Of a stretch of DNA of 64,000 nucleotides, positions 25,627-35,847 are shown piece after piece. The DNA is from CAYVTM01 sp964454645. Lineage in GTDB: Bacteria; Bacteroidota; Bacteroidia; Sphingobacteriales; Sphingobacteriaceae. How positions within the stretch are numbered: the stretch's first letter is position 1; each line of letters opens with the position of its first letter. The translations under genes were made by a program, and so were the position numbers. The notes beneath the pieces are model-generated. The model saw nothing but the letters and a program-made list of their open reading frames with translations, was not told the DNA's origin and ran no database searches. The stretch covers positions 248,001 to 312,000 of the forward strand of contig CAYVTM010000002.1 of NCBI GenBank assembly GCA_964454645.1. The letters are read 5' to 3'.

Positions 25627-26331
25627 ATGGACACAAACGGGAAACTTTATTTAGTCCCTACTCCAATCGGAAATCTGGAAGATATTACGCTTCGGGCTTT
25701 AAGAGTCTTGAAAGAAAGTGATATCATCCTCGCCGAAGATACCCGTAACGGAGGCCAGCTTCTGAAACATTACGAAATCGATAAAAAATTATTTGCCCAT
25801 CATCAGCATAATGAACATCATGCGGTCAAAGAAGTAATTCGCTTTCTTAAGGAAGGAAAAAATGTTTCGCTCATCTCCGATGCCGGTACTCCGGGAATTT
25901 CCGATCCGGGATTCTTATTGGTACGTGAATGTATTAAGGAGAACATCCCTGTTGAAACCTTACCCGGTGCTACCGCTTTTGTTCCGGCATTGGTAAATTC
26001 AGGATTACCCTGCGACCGATTTTTGTTTGAAGGGTTTTTACCGGTGAAGAAGGGGCGACAAACCCGGTTAAAAGAATTGGCTAATATCCCTGTCACCATT
26101 ATTCTATATGAATCACCCCATCGTTTACTTAAAACACTCGAAGAATTAGCTCAACACTTCGGACATGACCACCCTGCCAGTGTTTCCAGAGAGCTCACAA
26201 AAATATTCGAAGAAACTGTGCGTGGATCTTTATCAGAAATTAAAAACTATTTCGAATCACACACCCTTAAAGGAGAGTTTGTAATTTGCCTCTCCGGAAA
26301 AAACATCAGTAAATCATCCCGAAATGAATAA
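25627..26331 (+). CDS. rsmI: 16S rRNA (cytidine-1402 2'-O)-methyltransferase
   Basis: A 234-residue SAM-dependent methyltransferase of the tetrapyrrole-methylase fold. Signature stretches are LYLVPTPIGNLEDITLRAL, LAEDTRNGGQLLKHY, LISDAGTPGISDPG, ALVNSGLPCDRFLFEGFLP and YESPHRLLKTL. RsmI modifies C1402 in the ribosomal decoding centre. It is shorter than the E. coli protein because the C-terminal domain is missing, which is common in Bacteroidota. Its last 8 bases overlap lnt. Confidence 0.94.
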   Translation: MDTNGKLYLVPTPIGNLEDITLRALRVLKESDIILAEDTRNGGQLLKHYEIDKKLFAHHQHNEHHAVKEVIRFLKEGKNVSLISDAGTPGISDPGFLLVRECIKENIPVETLPGATAFVPALVNSGLPCDRFLFEGFLPVKKGRQTRLKELANIPVTIILYESPHRLLKTLEELAQHFGHDHPASVSRELTKIFEETVRGSLSEIKNYFESHTLKGEFVICLSGKNISKSSRNE

Positions 26332-27925
26332 ACGTACCAAATGGTTTTATGCGCTTCTTAGCAGCGTATTGCTATACCTTGCCTGGCCGCCTTTTTTATT
26401 TGCTCCGATATTATTTTTTGCAATTGTACCTCTCCTTCTTCTTGCCGAACATTTATTCCTTGAACAAGACTCCCAATCGAAACGAAAATTAGTTGCTTAC
26501 ACGTTTGTTTCATTCGGATTGTGGAATGCATTAAGCACCTGGTGGATTTACAATGCATCACCGGCGGGAATTATCGCGGCCATTATACTTAACGGTTTTT
26601 TAATGAGCCTGCCTTTCTTCGTTTATCATCAAGCCCGGAATTATTTTTCCAAAAAAACCGCCCTGCTGTTTTTCATAAGCTCATGGATGTGTTATGAATA
26701 CTTCCATTTAAACTGGGACCTTTCCTGGCCTTGGTTGAATTTAGGCAACGGATTCTCGGAATTACCTGAAATTATTCAATGGTATGAATATACCGGTACA
26801 GCAGGCGGAACCTTATGGATATTACTTTCCAATTGCATCCTCTTTCTGATTATTCATCCGAACGAAAAACAAGAACTCAGCTTCGATATCCGTAATAATA
26901 AAAAATGGGCGTATGCATGGATAATACTTCTTATCGCTCCGGTTACTTTCTCTATTATCCGATATGTAAACTATAGTGAAAAAATAAATCCCTGTCAAAT
27001 CGTAATTGTTCAGCCCAACATTGATCCTTACAATGAAAAATTTGATGCATTGCCTATGCACGAACAGATGGAACGTTTGTATCATCTTTCCGATTCCTTA
27101 GGCGAAGCCAATACCGAATTTTTTATCTGGCCGGAAACTGCTATCTCTAATAATTTATATGAAGACGAACTGACTAATCATCCTGTGATTGCCGACATTC
27201 GATTATTTCTTTCTAAATACAAAAACGGGAATGTACTTACCGGGGCGAATACGTACCTGCAATACGAAAGAAAAGAAACCCCCACCGCACGCCTGTATCG
27301 TAGTGGAGAATGTTGTTATGATGCTTTCAATACTGCTTTACAAATCGAGAACGATGCGCTTATACAAGTGTACCACAAATCGAAACTTGTACCCGGAGTT
27401 GAACAGATGCCCTATCCACAAATTTTTAAATTTCTGGAAAAGTATGCAGTTGATTTAGGAGGTATAAGCGGGAGTCTTGGGAAACAAGATGAGCGTACCG
27501 TATTTTATACACAGAGCGGAATTGGCGCAGCACCGGTAATATGTTACGAATCGGTTTATGGAGAATACATGAACGAATACGTAATTAAAGGAGCTCAGTT
27601 TATTGCTATCGTAACAAACGATGGCTGGTGGGGTAATACTCCGGGGTATAAGCAACATGCTTCCTATGCTCGTTTGCGGGCAATAGAAACACGCAGAAGT
27701 ATTGCCCGTTCGGCAAATACCGGAATATCTTCTTTTATTAATCAGCGTGGTGATGTAATAAGTCAAAGCAATTGGTGGACAGCGACTGCATTAAAAAAAG
27801 AAATCAACTTAAACGATGACCTTACATTTTATACGGTATATGGAGATTATCTTTCGAGGATATCGGTTTTTATTTCGGGGATTCTTTTTCTGTTTTATAC
27901 CTATAAACGGATAAGAGCAAAATAA
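26324..27925 (+). CDS. lnt: Apolipoprotein N-acyltransferase
   Basis: A 533-residue enzyme that adds the third acyl chain to lipoproteins. An N-terminal block of about six membrane helices is followed by a nitrilase domain with the catalytic triad E271 (FIWPETAIS), K354 (YHKSKLVPGVE) and C407 (VICYESVYGEY), and TNDGWWGNTPG behind it. With lspA 3 kb away it completes two steps of lipoprotein maturation. The frame overlaps rsmI by 8 bases. Confidence 0.94.
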   Translation: MNKRTKWFYALLSSVLLYLAWPPFLFAPILFFAIVPLLLLAEHLFLEQDSQSKRKLVAYTFVSFGLWNALSTWWIYNASPAGIIAAIILNGFLMSLPFFVYHQARNYFSKKTALLFFISSWMCYEYFHLNWDLSWPWLNLGNGFSELPEIIQWYEYTGTAGGTLWILLSNCILFLIIHPNEKQELSFDIRNNKKWAYAWIILLIAPVTFSIIRYVNYSEKINPCQIVIVQPNIDPYNEKFDALPMHEQMERLYHLSDSLGEANTEFFIWPETAISNNLYEDELTNHPVIADIRLFLSKYKNGNVLTGANTYLQYERKETPTARLYRSGECCYDAFNTALQIENDALIQVYHKSKLVPGVEQMPYPQIFKFLEKYAVDLGGISGSLGKQDERTVFYTQSGIGAAPVICYESVYGEYMNEYVIKGAQFIAIVTNDGWWGNTPGYKQHASYARLRAIETRRSIARSANTGISSFINQRGDVISQSNWWTATALKKEINLNDDLTFYTVYGDYLSRISVFISGILFLFYTYKRIRAK

Positions 27926-27931
27926 AATACG

Positions 27932-28606
27932 ATGAAAAACACCCGGGAAAAATTAATTGAAGCAGAAGAAAAAGCGAAGCGTTTATTCAAAGAAGTTGAA
28001 GCTCGCGGGATTATTCGGGCATTGAAAACCGAGCAGGAAATAAATTCGGATATCTATCAATTAGCATTCGAACTTTTCGGGATAGAAAAGTACTGGCACA
28101 AACGTATTGTTCGCGCGGGAGAAAACACATTGCACCCTTACCACGAAAACCCTCCCGATTTACAGGTACAAGAAGACGACATTTTATTTTTAGATTTTGG
28201 TCCGATCTTCGAAGAATGGGAAGCCGATTTCGGAAGAACCTATGTACTTGGGAACGATCCTTACAAACTAAAATTAAAGACCGATATCGAGCAAGCCTGG
28301 CATGAAGCTAAGGGCTGGTATGAAACACAAGATCGCCTAAGCGGTTCGGAATATTACGATTACCTTTGTGCTCTTGCAAAAAAACATGGATGGGAATACG
28401 GCTCTGAAATTGGCGGGCACTTGATCGGGCAGTTTCCTCACGAACGTTTGGAAGCTAAAAATTTCGGCTTGTATATTCACAAAGAAAACCCGAATGATTT
28501 ATTTGCTCCCGATACTCATGGAAATAAAAGGCATTGGATTTTAGAAATTCATTTTGTTGACAGGGCAAAAAAGATCGGAGGATTTTTCGAGCAGCTCTTA
28601 ACCTGA
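27932..28606 (+). CDS. M24-family metallopeptidase-like protein
   Basis: A 224-residue protein with the pita-bread fold of methionine/Xaa-Pro aminopeptidases. Metal-site residues can be seen in FLDFGPIFEEWEADFGRTY (two Asp), GGHLIGQFPHE (His) and LEIHFVDR (Glu). It lacks the N-terminal domain of prolidases. It starts 6 bases after lnt and ends where nadE ends on the other strand (adjacent stops). Substrate unknown. Confidence 0.85.
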   Translation: MKNTREKLIEAEEKAKRLFKEVEARGIIRALKTEQEINSDIYQLAFELFGIEKYWHKRIVRAGENTLHPYHENPPDLQVQEDDILFLDFGPIFEEWEADFGRTYVLGNDPYKLKLKTDIEQAWHEAKGWYETQDRLSGSEYYDYLCALAKKHGWEYGSEIGGHLIGQFPHERLEAKNFGLYIHKENPNDLFAPDTHGNKRHWILEIHFVDRAKKIGGFFEQLLT

Positions 28607-30232
28607 TCAGGAATACTTAGCAACAATCGGCATACGACGCCCCATTCCAAAGGCTTTCGGAGATACACGAAGAACCGGGGGAGTTTGATAACGTTTATAT
28701 TCATTACGATTTACCAAAGTCACTATACGATTTACCAAAGCCGCATCAAAACCCGATTCGATAATTTCATCCGCGCTCAGTTGTTCTTCGATATATTTAA
28801 ATAATACACGGTCCAAGACATCATATTCCGGCAGCGAATCCGAATCTTTCTGATCGGGGCGCAATTCTGCGCTCGGGGCTTTACGAATAGTATTGAAAGG
28901 AATAATTTCTGCATCTTTATTAATATAGCCGGCCAATTCATACACCCTTGTTTTGTACACATCACCAATCACCGAAATACCTCCGCACATATCACCGTAT
29001 AAAGTTCCATAGCCTACTGCCGCTTCACTCTTGTTGGATGTATTCAACAAGATATGTCCGAACTTGTTCGACAATGCCATCAATAAAACACCGCGAATCC
29101 TTGCCTGCATATTTTCCTCCGTAAGATCTTCTTTCCTCCCCGCAAATACGGGCTGCAAAGTTTGCAGATACTGATGCATAATTTCTTTAATCGGAATAAT
29201 TTCCGAATGCACCCCTAAATTCTTCGCTAATTGTTCCGCATCTGAAATAGAATGGACTGAAGAATATTGTGATGGCATTAATACTCCCATCACATTCTGA
29301 TTCCCCAAAGCTCTTACTGCCAGTACGCATACTACTGCCGAATCGATACCACCCGATAGGCCCAATACAGCTTTTGTGAACCCCGACTTTTGAAAATAAT
29401 CTTTAATACCCATTACCAGTGCATCGTGAATTTTTTCAATTTCGGTTTTCCGCGGCTGAACATTTACCTTATCCATCTCATCAAGATCAAGCACTCTTAG
29501 CTCCTCTGAAAAATAGGGAAGTTCATGGATAATTTTTTGTGAAGCATCAATCAGCATAGATCCGCCGTCGAAAATCAATTCGGTTTGCGAAGAAACATGA
29601 TTGACATAGACCAGGGGAATGCCATATTTAGCAACATTTTTTTGCAACATTACTTTGCGTTTTTGCTCGTGTAAATAGTCGAAAGGAGATGCAGCAATAT
29701 TGATCATTAAATCGGGCCGCTGTAAAATCAGTTTGTCCATAGGACTTTTTACATACAAAGGATTTTCTTCAATATTCCAAAGATCTTCGCAAATGGTCAG
29801 AGCTATTTTTGTACCCTTATATTCTATACATTCAAAATGAGCATTAGGTTCGAAGTGACGGTATTCATCGAAGATATCGTATGTGGGAAGCAAGGTTTTG
29901 TGAACAATTTTCTGAACCTTAGCCTCGGCAAGAAAGTATGCCGAATTGAACAGGTCTTTTCCTTCAATCTTCGGATTAAAAGAAGGAGATCCGATAATAC
30001 AAGCGATATCTTTACAATAAGGTAAGAGTAATTGAATTTGCGCTTCACACTGCTTAACAAATGCACGATAGTCTAAAAAATCTCTCGCCGGATAACCGCA
30101 CACAGCAAGCTCGGGGAATACAATAATATCCGCCTTTTCCGTTTCGGCTTTTCGGATATACTCAATAATTTTATCGGTATTGGATGAAAAATTTCCAATG
30201 TGTACATTAATTTGCGCTAATGCAATTTTCAT
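28607..30232 (-). CDS. nadE: Glutamine-dependent NAD+ synthetase
   Basis: A 541-residue two-domain enzyme for the last step of NAD synthesis. The N-terminal nitrilase-type glutaminase has a Glu-Lys-Cys triad (VFPELAVCGYP, HKTLLPTYDIF, TICEDLWNIEE); the C-terminal ATP-binding synthetase has LGLSGGIDSAVV and LLNTSNKSEAAVGYGTLYGD. Start is the ATG at 30232 (MKIALAQINVH), the normal beginning; six codons upstream are also open. It lies next to an outer membrane protein gene and close to gldB. Confidence 0.95.
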   Translation of the reverse strand: MKIALAQINVHIGNFSSNTDKIIEYIRKAETEKADIIVFPELAVCGYPARDFLDYRAFVKQCEAQIQLLLPYCKDIACIIGSPSFNPKIEGKDLFNSAYFLAEAKVQKIVHKTLLPTYDIFDEYRHFEPNAHFECIEYKGTKIALTICEDLWNIEENPLYVKSPMDKLILQRPDLMINIAASPFDYLHEQKRKVMLQKNVAKYGIPLVYVNHVSSQTELIFDGGSMLIDASQKIIHELPYFSEELRVLDLDEMDKVNVQPRKTEIEKIHDALVMGIKDYFQKSGFTKAVLGLSGGIDSAVVCVLAVRALGNQNVMGVLMPSQYSSVHSISDAEQLAKNLGVHSEIIPIKEIMHQYLQTLQPVFAGRKEDLTEENMQARIRGVLLMALSNKFGHILLNTSNKSEAAVGYGTLYGDMCGGISVIGDVYKTRVYELAGYINKDAEIIPFNTIRKAPSAELRPDQKDSDSLPEYDVLDRVLFKYIEEQLSADEIIESGFDAALVNRIVTLVNRNEYKRYQTPPVLRVSPKAFGMGRRMPIVAKYS

Positions 30233-30262
30233 TCTGTAATTCTTAAGCAAAAAATCGACGGG

Positions 30263-30946
30263 TTAGAACATGAGTCCTAAATTAATAGCAATATAATTTG
30301 CGTTCGCCCCGAATGCGCTGATATTCGTATTTGCCTGACGGTTATACATACTTTTATTTTTCATCACATTCATAAAACCTCCACTATATGTAATACCGGC
30401 GATGATATCTAAATTATCACCTACTGCATATTCAACACCTCCGCCAATTACCAATGAAGTATTAATGGGCTGAACATACGTTCCTGCCTTTTTAATATCA
30501 TCATTCGCATAGTTTGCATTGCCTTTTAAATATTCGAGTTCTGCAGTAGCTTTCACATTGATGGCTAAAGACACCCCAAACCTTCCATAGATTTTAATAT
30601 TATCCGCAATTTCATTCGAGCGTAATTTAAGTGTCAGTGGAATCTCTATATAACGTAAACGAACATCCGAAGCGATGGTAGTATCTGCCCTGCTATACTC
30701 CACCTTACCACCCATAGAAGTTATTGCAAACTCCGAAGAAAACGCATAATTCTCTTGCATATAATAATCGAACATCACTCCGTATGAAAAACCGATACGA
30801 GTACTTGCTGAACTATGATAATCCGAATTAGGCTTCAGGGTTGCGAACAAAGGATGACCTTTAAATCCCAAACGAAAATCGGCCTGAGCTAAAAGAATCA
30901 TGGGGCTTATCATTATAAACAGCATTAAAACAATCTTCTTTTTCAT
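30263..30946 (-). CDS. Outer membrane beta-barrel protein
   Basis: A 227-residue protein with signal peptide (to LAQ) and an eight-strand-barrel type sequence: alternating hydrophobic stretches such as FRLGFKGHPLFATL, SFSYGVMFDYYM-like and KIYGRFGVSLAINV, ending NYIAINLGLMF with a terminal Phe as outer membrane barrels have. It fits the 'OMP_b-brl' porin-like family; function unknown. It precedes nadE by 30 bases on the same strand. Confidence 0.82.
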   Translation of the reverse strand: MKKKIVLMLFIMISPMILLAQADFRLGFKGHPLFATLKPNSDYHSSASTRIGFSYGVMFDYYMQENYAFSSEFAITSMGGKVEYSRADTTIASDVRLRYIEIPLTLKLRSNEIADNIKIYGRFGVSLAINVKATAELEYLKGNANYANDDIKKAGTYVQPINTSLVIGGGVEYAVGDNLDIIAGITYSGGFMNVMKNKSMYNRQANTNISAFGANANYIAINLGLMF

Positions 30947-31029
30947 ATTTTCTCGGTTTTGAGCGTAGAATTATTAAATATTTAAATATCAAACACATTT
31001 TTTAACTTTACCTTTTATCGAATAAAGCT

Positions 31030-32064
31030 ATGCAAAAATACACAATCAAAAGAATTCATCTTATACATATTTTAATCCTTTTTATTTCTGCGATTGTGTT
31101 TCCCTCCTGCCAAAGCGGATCGGACCAAGAAGTTTACTCAACTCATATTCAAACACCTGAAATATACCGCTTTGAGAAAGACTTGTTCTCGATCGATCAA
31201 AGTAAGTATTCGGCAGAACTGGATAGTTTGCAAAAAAAATATCCGGGATTTTACGAACTCTATTTCGAACAAGTAGTAGGTTTTGGGAGTACACAAAAAC
31301 AGCGGTACAAACAAATCGTTATTGATTTTATAAACAACGGAGATTTACAAACACTTTATAAGGATGTGGATTCGATCTATGGGGACCTTAACTCATTGAA
31401 ACAAGAGCTTACTCATTATTTTGCATTGCATCAACAAGAATTTCCTGAGGATACGATACCGAAAATTGTGAGTTTCATTTCGGGCTTTAATCACGGAATT
31501 ATTACAACACCCGGATATATTGGTATCGGACTGGATTTATTTATGGGTACTGATTATAAGTTTTACCCTTCATTAGGATTCCCTCAGTACATGATTCGTC
31601 GGTTAGATAATAAGCATTTAATGCCTACCTTAGCTAAGGCATACGCAACCGATAAATACGAATTAGAAAATACAAGTCCGAACTTTGCAGAAGAAATAAT
31701 CTATCAGGGAAAATTACTTTACTATATCGAACGCATGCTTCCATCGATACACGATACTTTAAAGATCGGCTATACAGGGGCACAATTGGAATGGTGCAAA
31801 ATGAATGAACAAAATATATGGGCATTATTTCTGGAAGATAATATTTTGTATTCGGGTGATCAATTAAAATATAAACGATATACGGAGGAAGCTCCCTTTA
31901 CAATAGGACTTGCCAATGAATCGGCACCGCGTATCGGGAACTGGTGCGGATGGCAGATCGTAAGAAAATATATGAAAGAAAATCCATCCATAAGCTTAAA
32001 AGAATTGATGAAAGAAACCGATTACCAAAAAGTAATTCAAGGCTCTAAATACCGTCCTAAATAA
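31030..32064 (+). CDS. gldB: Gliding motility lipoprotein GldB-like
   Basis: A 344-residue lipoprotein with lipobox ending in C27 (IVFPSCQSG). The body contains the GldB pattern YRFEKDLFSIDQSKYSAEL, FISGFNHGIITTPGYIGIGL and LFMGTDYKFYP. GldB is needed for gliding in Flavobacterium and acts with the type IX machinery; in that genus it also lies near nadE. The window has porZ as well, so a functional T9SS/gliding apparatus is likely in this organism. Confidence 0.85.
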   Translation: MQKYTIKRIHLIHILILFISAIVFPSCQSGSDQEVYSTHIQTPEIYRFEKDLFSIDQSKYSAELDSLQKKYPGFYELYFEQVVGFGSTQKQRYKQIVIDFINNGDLQTLYKDVDSIYGDLNSLKQELTHYFALHQQEFPEDTIPKIVSFISGFNHGIITTPGYIGIGLDLFMGTDYKFYPSLGFPQYMIRRLDNKHLMPTLAKAYATDKYELENTSPNFAEEIIYQGKLLYYIERMLPSIHDTLKIGYTGAQLEWCKMNEQNIWALFLEDNILYSGDQLKYKRYTEEAPFTIGLANESAPRIGNWCGWQIVRKYMKENPSISLKELMKETDYQKVIQGSKYRPK

Positions 32065-32084
32065 AACCATTAAAACTAATTATT

Positions 32085-34208
32085 ATGCAAAAAATCAGTT
32101 ATGCGCTTTGTATCCTCATTATATTAAGTGCCTGCTCACAAAATCAGAATAAAACAATTACCATGATGCCTTATCCCGAAACTGAAAAGACCGATGTAGC
32201 AGATGATTATTTCGGAGTAAAAATCAGCGATCCTTATCGTTGGCTCGAGGATGACACTGCTGCAAACACCAAGGCATGGGTGGATGCACAAAATAAAGTG
32301 ACTGAAAATTATTTGTCGCAAATACCTTTTCGCGATAAAATTCGTGAAAGGCTGACAGAGATATGGAATTACCCGAAGACCGGTGTACCGTTTAAAATCG
32401 GAGAGTATTATTTCTATTCCAAAAACGATGGACTGCAAAACCAAAGTATTTATTACTATCGTAAAGGCTTAGACGGGGAAGAAAAAGTATTTTTAAACCC
32501 TAATGAATTATCGGAAGATGGTACTGTAGCATTAAGCGGACTATCCTTTTCAAAGGATAAAAAATATGCGGCTTTCTCTATTGCCCGCTCGGGTTCCGAT
32601 TGGAATGAGATTTATGTAATGGATATTGAAAGCAGAAAACAATTAAGCGACACTATCAAATGGGTGAAGTTTGGCGGAGCAGCATGGGGAGGGGATGGGT
32701 TTTATTATTCACGTTATGATGAACCCGTTGCAGGAACAGAATTGTCACATCAAAATCAGTATCAAAAAGTATATTATCACAAACTTGGGGCTCCGCAAAG
32801 CTCCGACCGGCTTGTGTTTGAAGACAAGCAACATCCCTTACGGTATTTCTGGGCAAGTGTAACCGAGGATGAGCGCTTTTTAATTATCAATGCCGCAGAA
32901 GGAACATCAGGTTCCCAGATTTATTACAAAGATTTGAGCAACCCGAATAGCCAAATCAAATTAATCTTAGAAGGATTTGAGTCGAACTATTCTGTCATCG
33001 ATAACCAAGGCGATTATTTACTTGTACTTACCGATTTCCAATCTCCAAAATATCGCCTGGTTTCTGTTGATCCTCAAAATCCCGATTCAAAGAACTGGAA
33101 AAGTGTAATCCTGGAACAAGGGAAACTTCTCGAAAATGTAGGTACAGCAGGTGGTTTTCTTTTCGCCAGCTATTTAAACAATGCAAGCTCGCAGGTGGTT
33201 CAATTGGACAGGGCTGGTAATATAATTGCCGAAGTAGATTTACCCGGCATCGGAACAGTAAGTGCTTTCTCGGGAAATAAAGATGATACACATATCTTTT
33301 ATGGTTTCACAAACTTCACTACCCCGGGACTCATCTATAAATACGACTTAAACGAAAGAAAATCGGAATTATACAAAGCCTCTGAGTTTAAAATGAATAC
33401 CGATGCTTATGAAACCAAGCAAGTGTATTACAAAACAAAAGACGGAACTATGATTCCCATGTTTATTGTACATAAGAAAGGAATAAAATTAGACGGCACA
33501 AATCCGACCTTTTTATATGGATATGGAGGATTTAACATCAGCCTGACTCCATCCTTTAGTGTATCGCGCATGGTATTTCTTGAGAATGGAGGAGTTTATG
33601 CACAACCCAGCTTAAGGGGTGGAGGAGAATATGGCGAAGACTGGCATAAGGCAGGAATGTTAGAGAAAAAACAAAATGTATTCGATGATTTTGTTGCGGC
33701 AGCAGAATACCTGATCGGTGAAAAATATACCAGCAGCGAACGCCTGGCTATCAGTGGCGGGTCAAATGGAGGACTATTAGTCGGAGCTTGTATGATTCAG
33801 CGTCCCGAACTTTTTAAAGTTGCTCTTCCGGCAGTAGGTGTACTGGACATGTTGCGTTATCATCAATTTACGATCGGCTGGGGTTGGGTTGTAGAATATG
33901 GTTCCAGTGATAAAAAAGAAGATTTCGATTATCTGATCAAATATTCTCCTCTTCACAATCTTAAAGAAGGAGTATCTTATCCTGCAACTTTAATCACTAC
34001 TGCCGACCACGATGATCGTGTAGTACCTGCACATTCTTTTAAATTCGCAGCAAGCTTACAAGAGAAACATAAAGGTGAGAATCCGGTATTGATTCGTATC
34101 GATGCTAAGGCAGGTCATGGTGCCGGGAAACCAACCTCGAAATTGATTGATGAAGCAACCGATATATGGTCTTTTGTATTCTGGAATTTTAAAATGAAAG
34201 GTTTGTAA
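32085..34208 (+). CDS. Prolyl oligopeptidase family serine peptidase
   Basis: A 707-residue S9A peptidase carried as a lipoprotein (signal ending LSAC). After a PYRWLEDD start typical of prolyl oligopeptidases comes a seven-blade propeller (about 90-420) and an alpha/beta-hydrolase domain with catalytic Ser in SGGSNGGLLVGA, Asp in ADHDDRVVPAHS and His in AKAGHGAGK. It cleaves short peptides after proline in the periplasm or at the surface. The REP-like palindrome copy 2 starts 3 bases after its stop. Confidence 0.94.
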   Translation: MQKISYALCILIILSACSQNQNKTITMMPYPETEKTDVADDYFGVKISDPYRWLEDDTAANTKAWVDAQNKVTENYLSQIPFRDKIRERLTEIWNYPKTGVPFKIGEYYFYSKNDGLQNQSIYYYRKGLDGEEKVFLNPNELSEDGTVALSGLSFSKDKKYAAFSIARSGSDWNEIYVMDIESRKQLSDTIKWVKFGGAAWGGDGFYYSRYDEPVAGTELSHQNQYQKVYYHKLGAPQSSDRLVFEDKQHPLRYFWASVTEDERFLIINAAEGTSGSQIYYKDLSNPNSQIKLILEGFESNYSVIDNQGDYLLVLTDFQSPKYRLVSVDPQNPDSKNWKSVILEQGKLLENVGTAGGFLFASYLNNASSQVVQLDRAGNIIAEVDLPGIGTVSAFSGNKDDTHIFYGFTNFTTPGLIYKYDLNERKSELYKASEFKMNTDAYETKQVYYKTKDGTMIPMFIVHKKGIKLDGTNPTFLYGYGGFNISLTPSFSVSRMVFLENGGVYAQPSLRGGGEYGEDWHKAGMLEKKQNVFDDFVAAAEYLIGEKYTSSERLAISGGSNGGLLVGACMIQRPELFKVALPAVGVLDMLRYHQFTIGWGWVVEYGSSDKKEDFDYLIKYSPLHNLKEGVSYPATLITTADHDDRVVPAHSFKFAASLQEKHKGENPVLIRIDAKAGHGAGKPTSKLIDEATDIWSFVFWNFKMKGL

Positions 34209-34211
34209 AAA

Positions 34212-34251
34212 TACAACTCATGGCATGACTATAGTCATGCCATGAGTTGTA
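34212..34251. repeat. REP-like palindrome, copy 2 (40 bp, perfect)
   Basis: Perfect 40-bp palindrome centred between 34231 and 34232, inner sequence identical to copies 1 and 4. It lies between the converging ends of the prolyl oligopeptidase and aldehyde dehydrogenase genes, where it would work as a bidirectional terminator. Confidence 0.9.
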
Positions 34252-34262
34252 AAAACAATCCA

Positions 34263-35819
34263 TTATATATCAAACTTAATCCCTTGTGCCAGGGGTAGCT
34301 CCGTACTGAAGTTAATGGTATTCGTTTGCCGGCGCATATAGATTTTCCATGCATCCGATCCCGATTCACGCCCCCCTCCGGTTTCTTTTTCACCACCAAA
34401 AGCTCCGCCAATCTCAGCACCCGAAGTGCCGATATTTACGTTTGCAATTCCGCAGTCGGAACCCTCATGAGAAAGGAACCACTCTGTTTCCAGAATATTT
34501 CTTGAGAAGATTGCAGACGATAACCCTTGCGGGACATTGTTATGCATTTCCATCGCCTCTTCGATTGTATGATACTTCATCAGGTACAATATCGGTGCAA
34601 AGGTTTCCTCCTGTACAATAGCATATTCGTTTTTCGCCTCAGCGATACATGGGCGAACATAACACCCCGACTCATATCCTTCACCACTTAACACCTCGCC
34701 GCCATAAACAACTTTTCCACCTTGGCCTTCTACTGCTTTTACAGCATGTAAGAAACTTTTAACGGCATCCTTGTCAATCAAAGGGCCAACAAGATTTGAA
34801 GGGTCTAATGGGTTACCGATTTTAATTTGTCCATAAGCTTTTAACAGTTTTTCTTTAAACAAATCGTAAACCGTATCCTGTATAATTAATCTGCGTGTAG
34901 AGGTACAACGTTGTCCGGCCGTACCTACAGCGCCAAAAACAACTGCACGAAGTGCCATATCTAAATCGGCATGTTCGGTAATTATAATTGCATTGTTACC
35001 ACCTAACTCCAACAAACTTTTCCCTAAACGTTCACCAACAATCCGACCAACCTTCATTCCCACTTTTGTAGAACCGGTAGCAGAAATTAAGGGCACACGT
35101 TTATCAGCAAGAAAATCATCGCCTACATATTTAGAGCTTGAAGCAATTAAATTCAATACCCCTTCCGGAACATTATTTTCCTTTAATACTTTTGCTACAA
35201 TATTTTGAGTAGCGATGGAACAAAGCATCACTTTTGAGCTGGGTTTCCAAACAACTACATCCCCGCAAACCATTGCCAGCATTGCATTCCACGACCATAC
35301 TGCCACAGGAAAATTGAAAGCAGAAATAACCCCTACAATTCCCAGCGGGTGATATTGCTCATACATTCTGTGTTTCGGCCTTTCCGAATGCATAGTAAAA
35401 CCATGTAACTGACGAGACAGGCCTACTGCGAAATCGCAGATATCGATCATCTCCTGCACTTCTCCTAAACCTTCCTGATAACTTTTCCCCATCTCGTAAG
35501 AAACCAGCATCCCCAGATCTTCTTTTTGTTCGCGCAACGCATTTCCGATCTGACGAACAATTTCTCCACGTTTAGGAGCCGGCATCATTCTCCATTTTTT
35601 AAATGCTGCCTGAGCCTTTGCAATTATTTTTTCATAATCACCCCAGGTACCTTGCTGAATTTTTGCAATCATTGCTCCATCAACCGGAGAGTATGACTCA
35701 ATCGCATCGCCCTTGGTATCCATCCATTCGGCACCTGTAGATGCACCTTTATTTACTTCTTTAATGCCTAATCTCTTCAGAACATCCGCAATAGGCATAT
35801 TCATTACCGCTTTATTCAT
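34263..35819 (-). CDS. Aldehyde dehydrogenase, ALDH7 (aminoadipate-semialdehyde) family
   Basis: A 518-residue NAD-dependent aldehyde dehydrogenase. The cofactor site FNFPVAVWSWNAMLAM, the ELGGNNAIII Glu and the catalytic Cys in GTAGQRCTSTRR are present, and the C-terminal GGAFGGEKETGGGRESGSD is a hallmark of the ALDH7 (antiquitin) family, whose members oxidise alpha-aminoadipic semialdehyde in lysine breakdown. The substrate in this organism is inferred from family only. It is transcribed alone, with a TAATTTTG box upstream. Confidence 0.9.
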   Translation of the reverse strand: MNKAVMNMPIADVLKRLGIKEVNKGASTGAEWMDTKGDAIESYSPVDGAMIAKIQQGTWGDYEKIIAKAQAAFKKWRMMPAPKRGEIVRQIGNALREQKEDLGMLVSYEMGKSYQEGLGEVQEMIDICDFAVGLSRQLHGFTMHSERPKHRMYEQYHPLGIVGVISAFNFPVAVWSWNAMLAMVCGDVVVWKPSSKVMLCSIATQNIVAKVLKENNVPEGVLNLIASSSKYVGDDFLADKRVPLISATGSTKVGMKVGRIVGERLGKSLLELGGNNAIIITEHADLDMALRAVVFGAVGTAGQRCTSTRRLIIQDTVYDLFKEKLLKAYGQIKIGNPLDPSNLVGPLIDKDAVKSFLHAVKAVEGQGGKVVYGGEVLSGEGYESGCYVRPCIAEAKNEYAIVQEETFAPILYLMKYHTIEEAMEMHNNVPQGLSSAIFSRNILETEWFLSHEGSDCGIANVNIGTSGAEIGGAFGGEKETGGGRESGSDAWKIYMRRQTNTINFSTELPLAQGIKFDI

Positions 35820-35839
35820 TATCTTAATTTTTTAAGACG

Positions 35840-35847
35840 CAAAATTA
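35840..35847 (-). promoter_or_regulatory. -7 box of the ALDH7 gene (TAATTTTG)
   Basis: TAATTTTG on the minus strand matches TAnnTTTG and lies 20 bases before the ATG at 35819, directly abutting the stop codon of the upstream M1 peptidase. Confidence 0.45.
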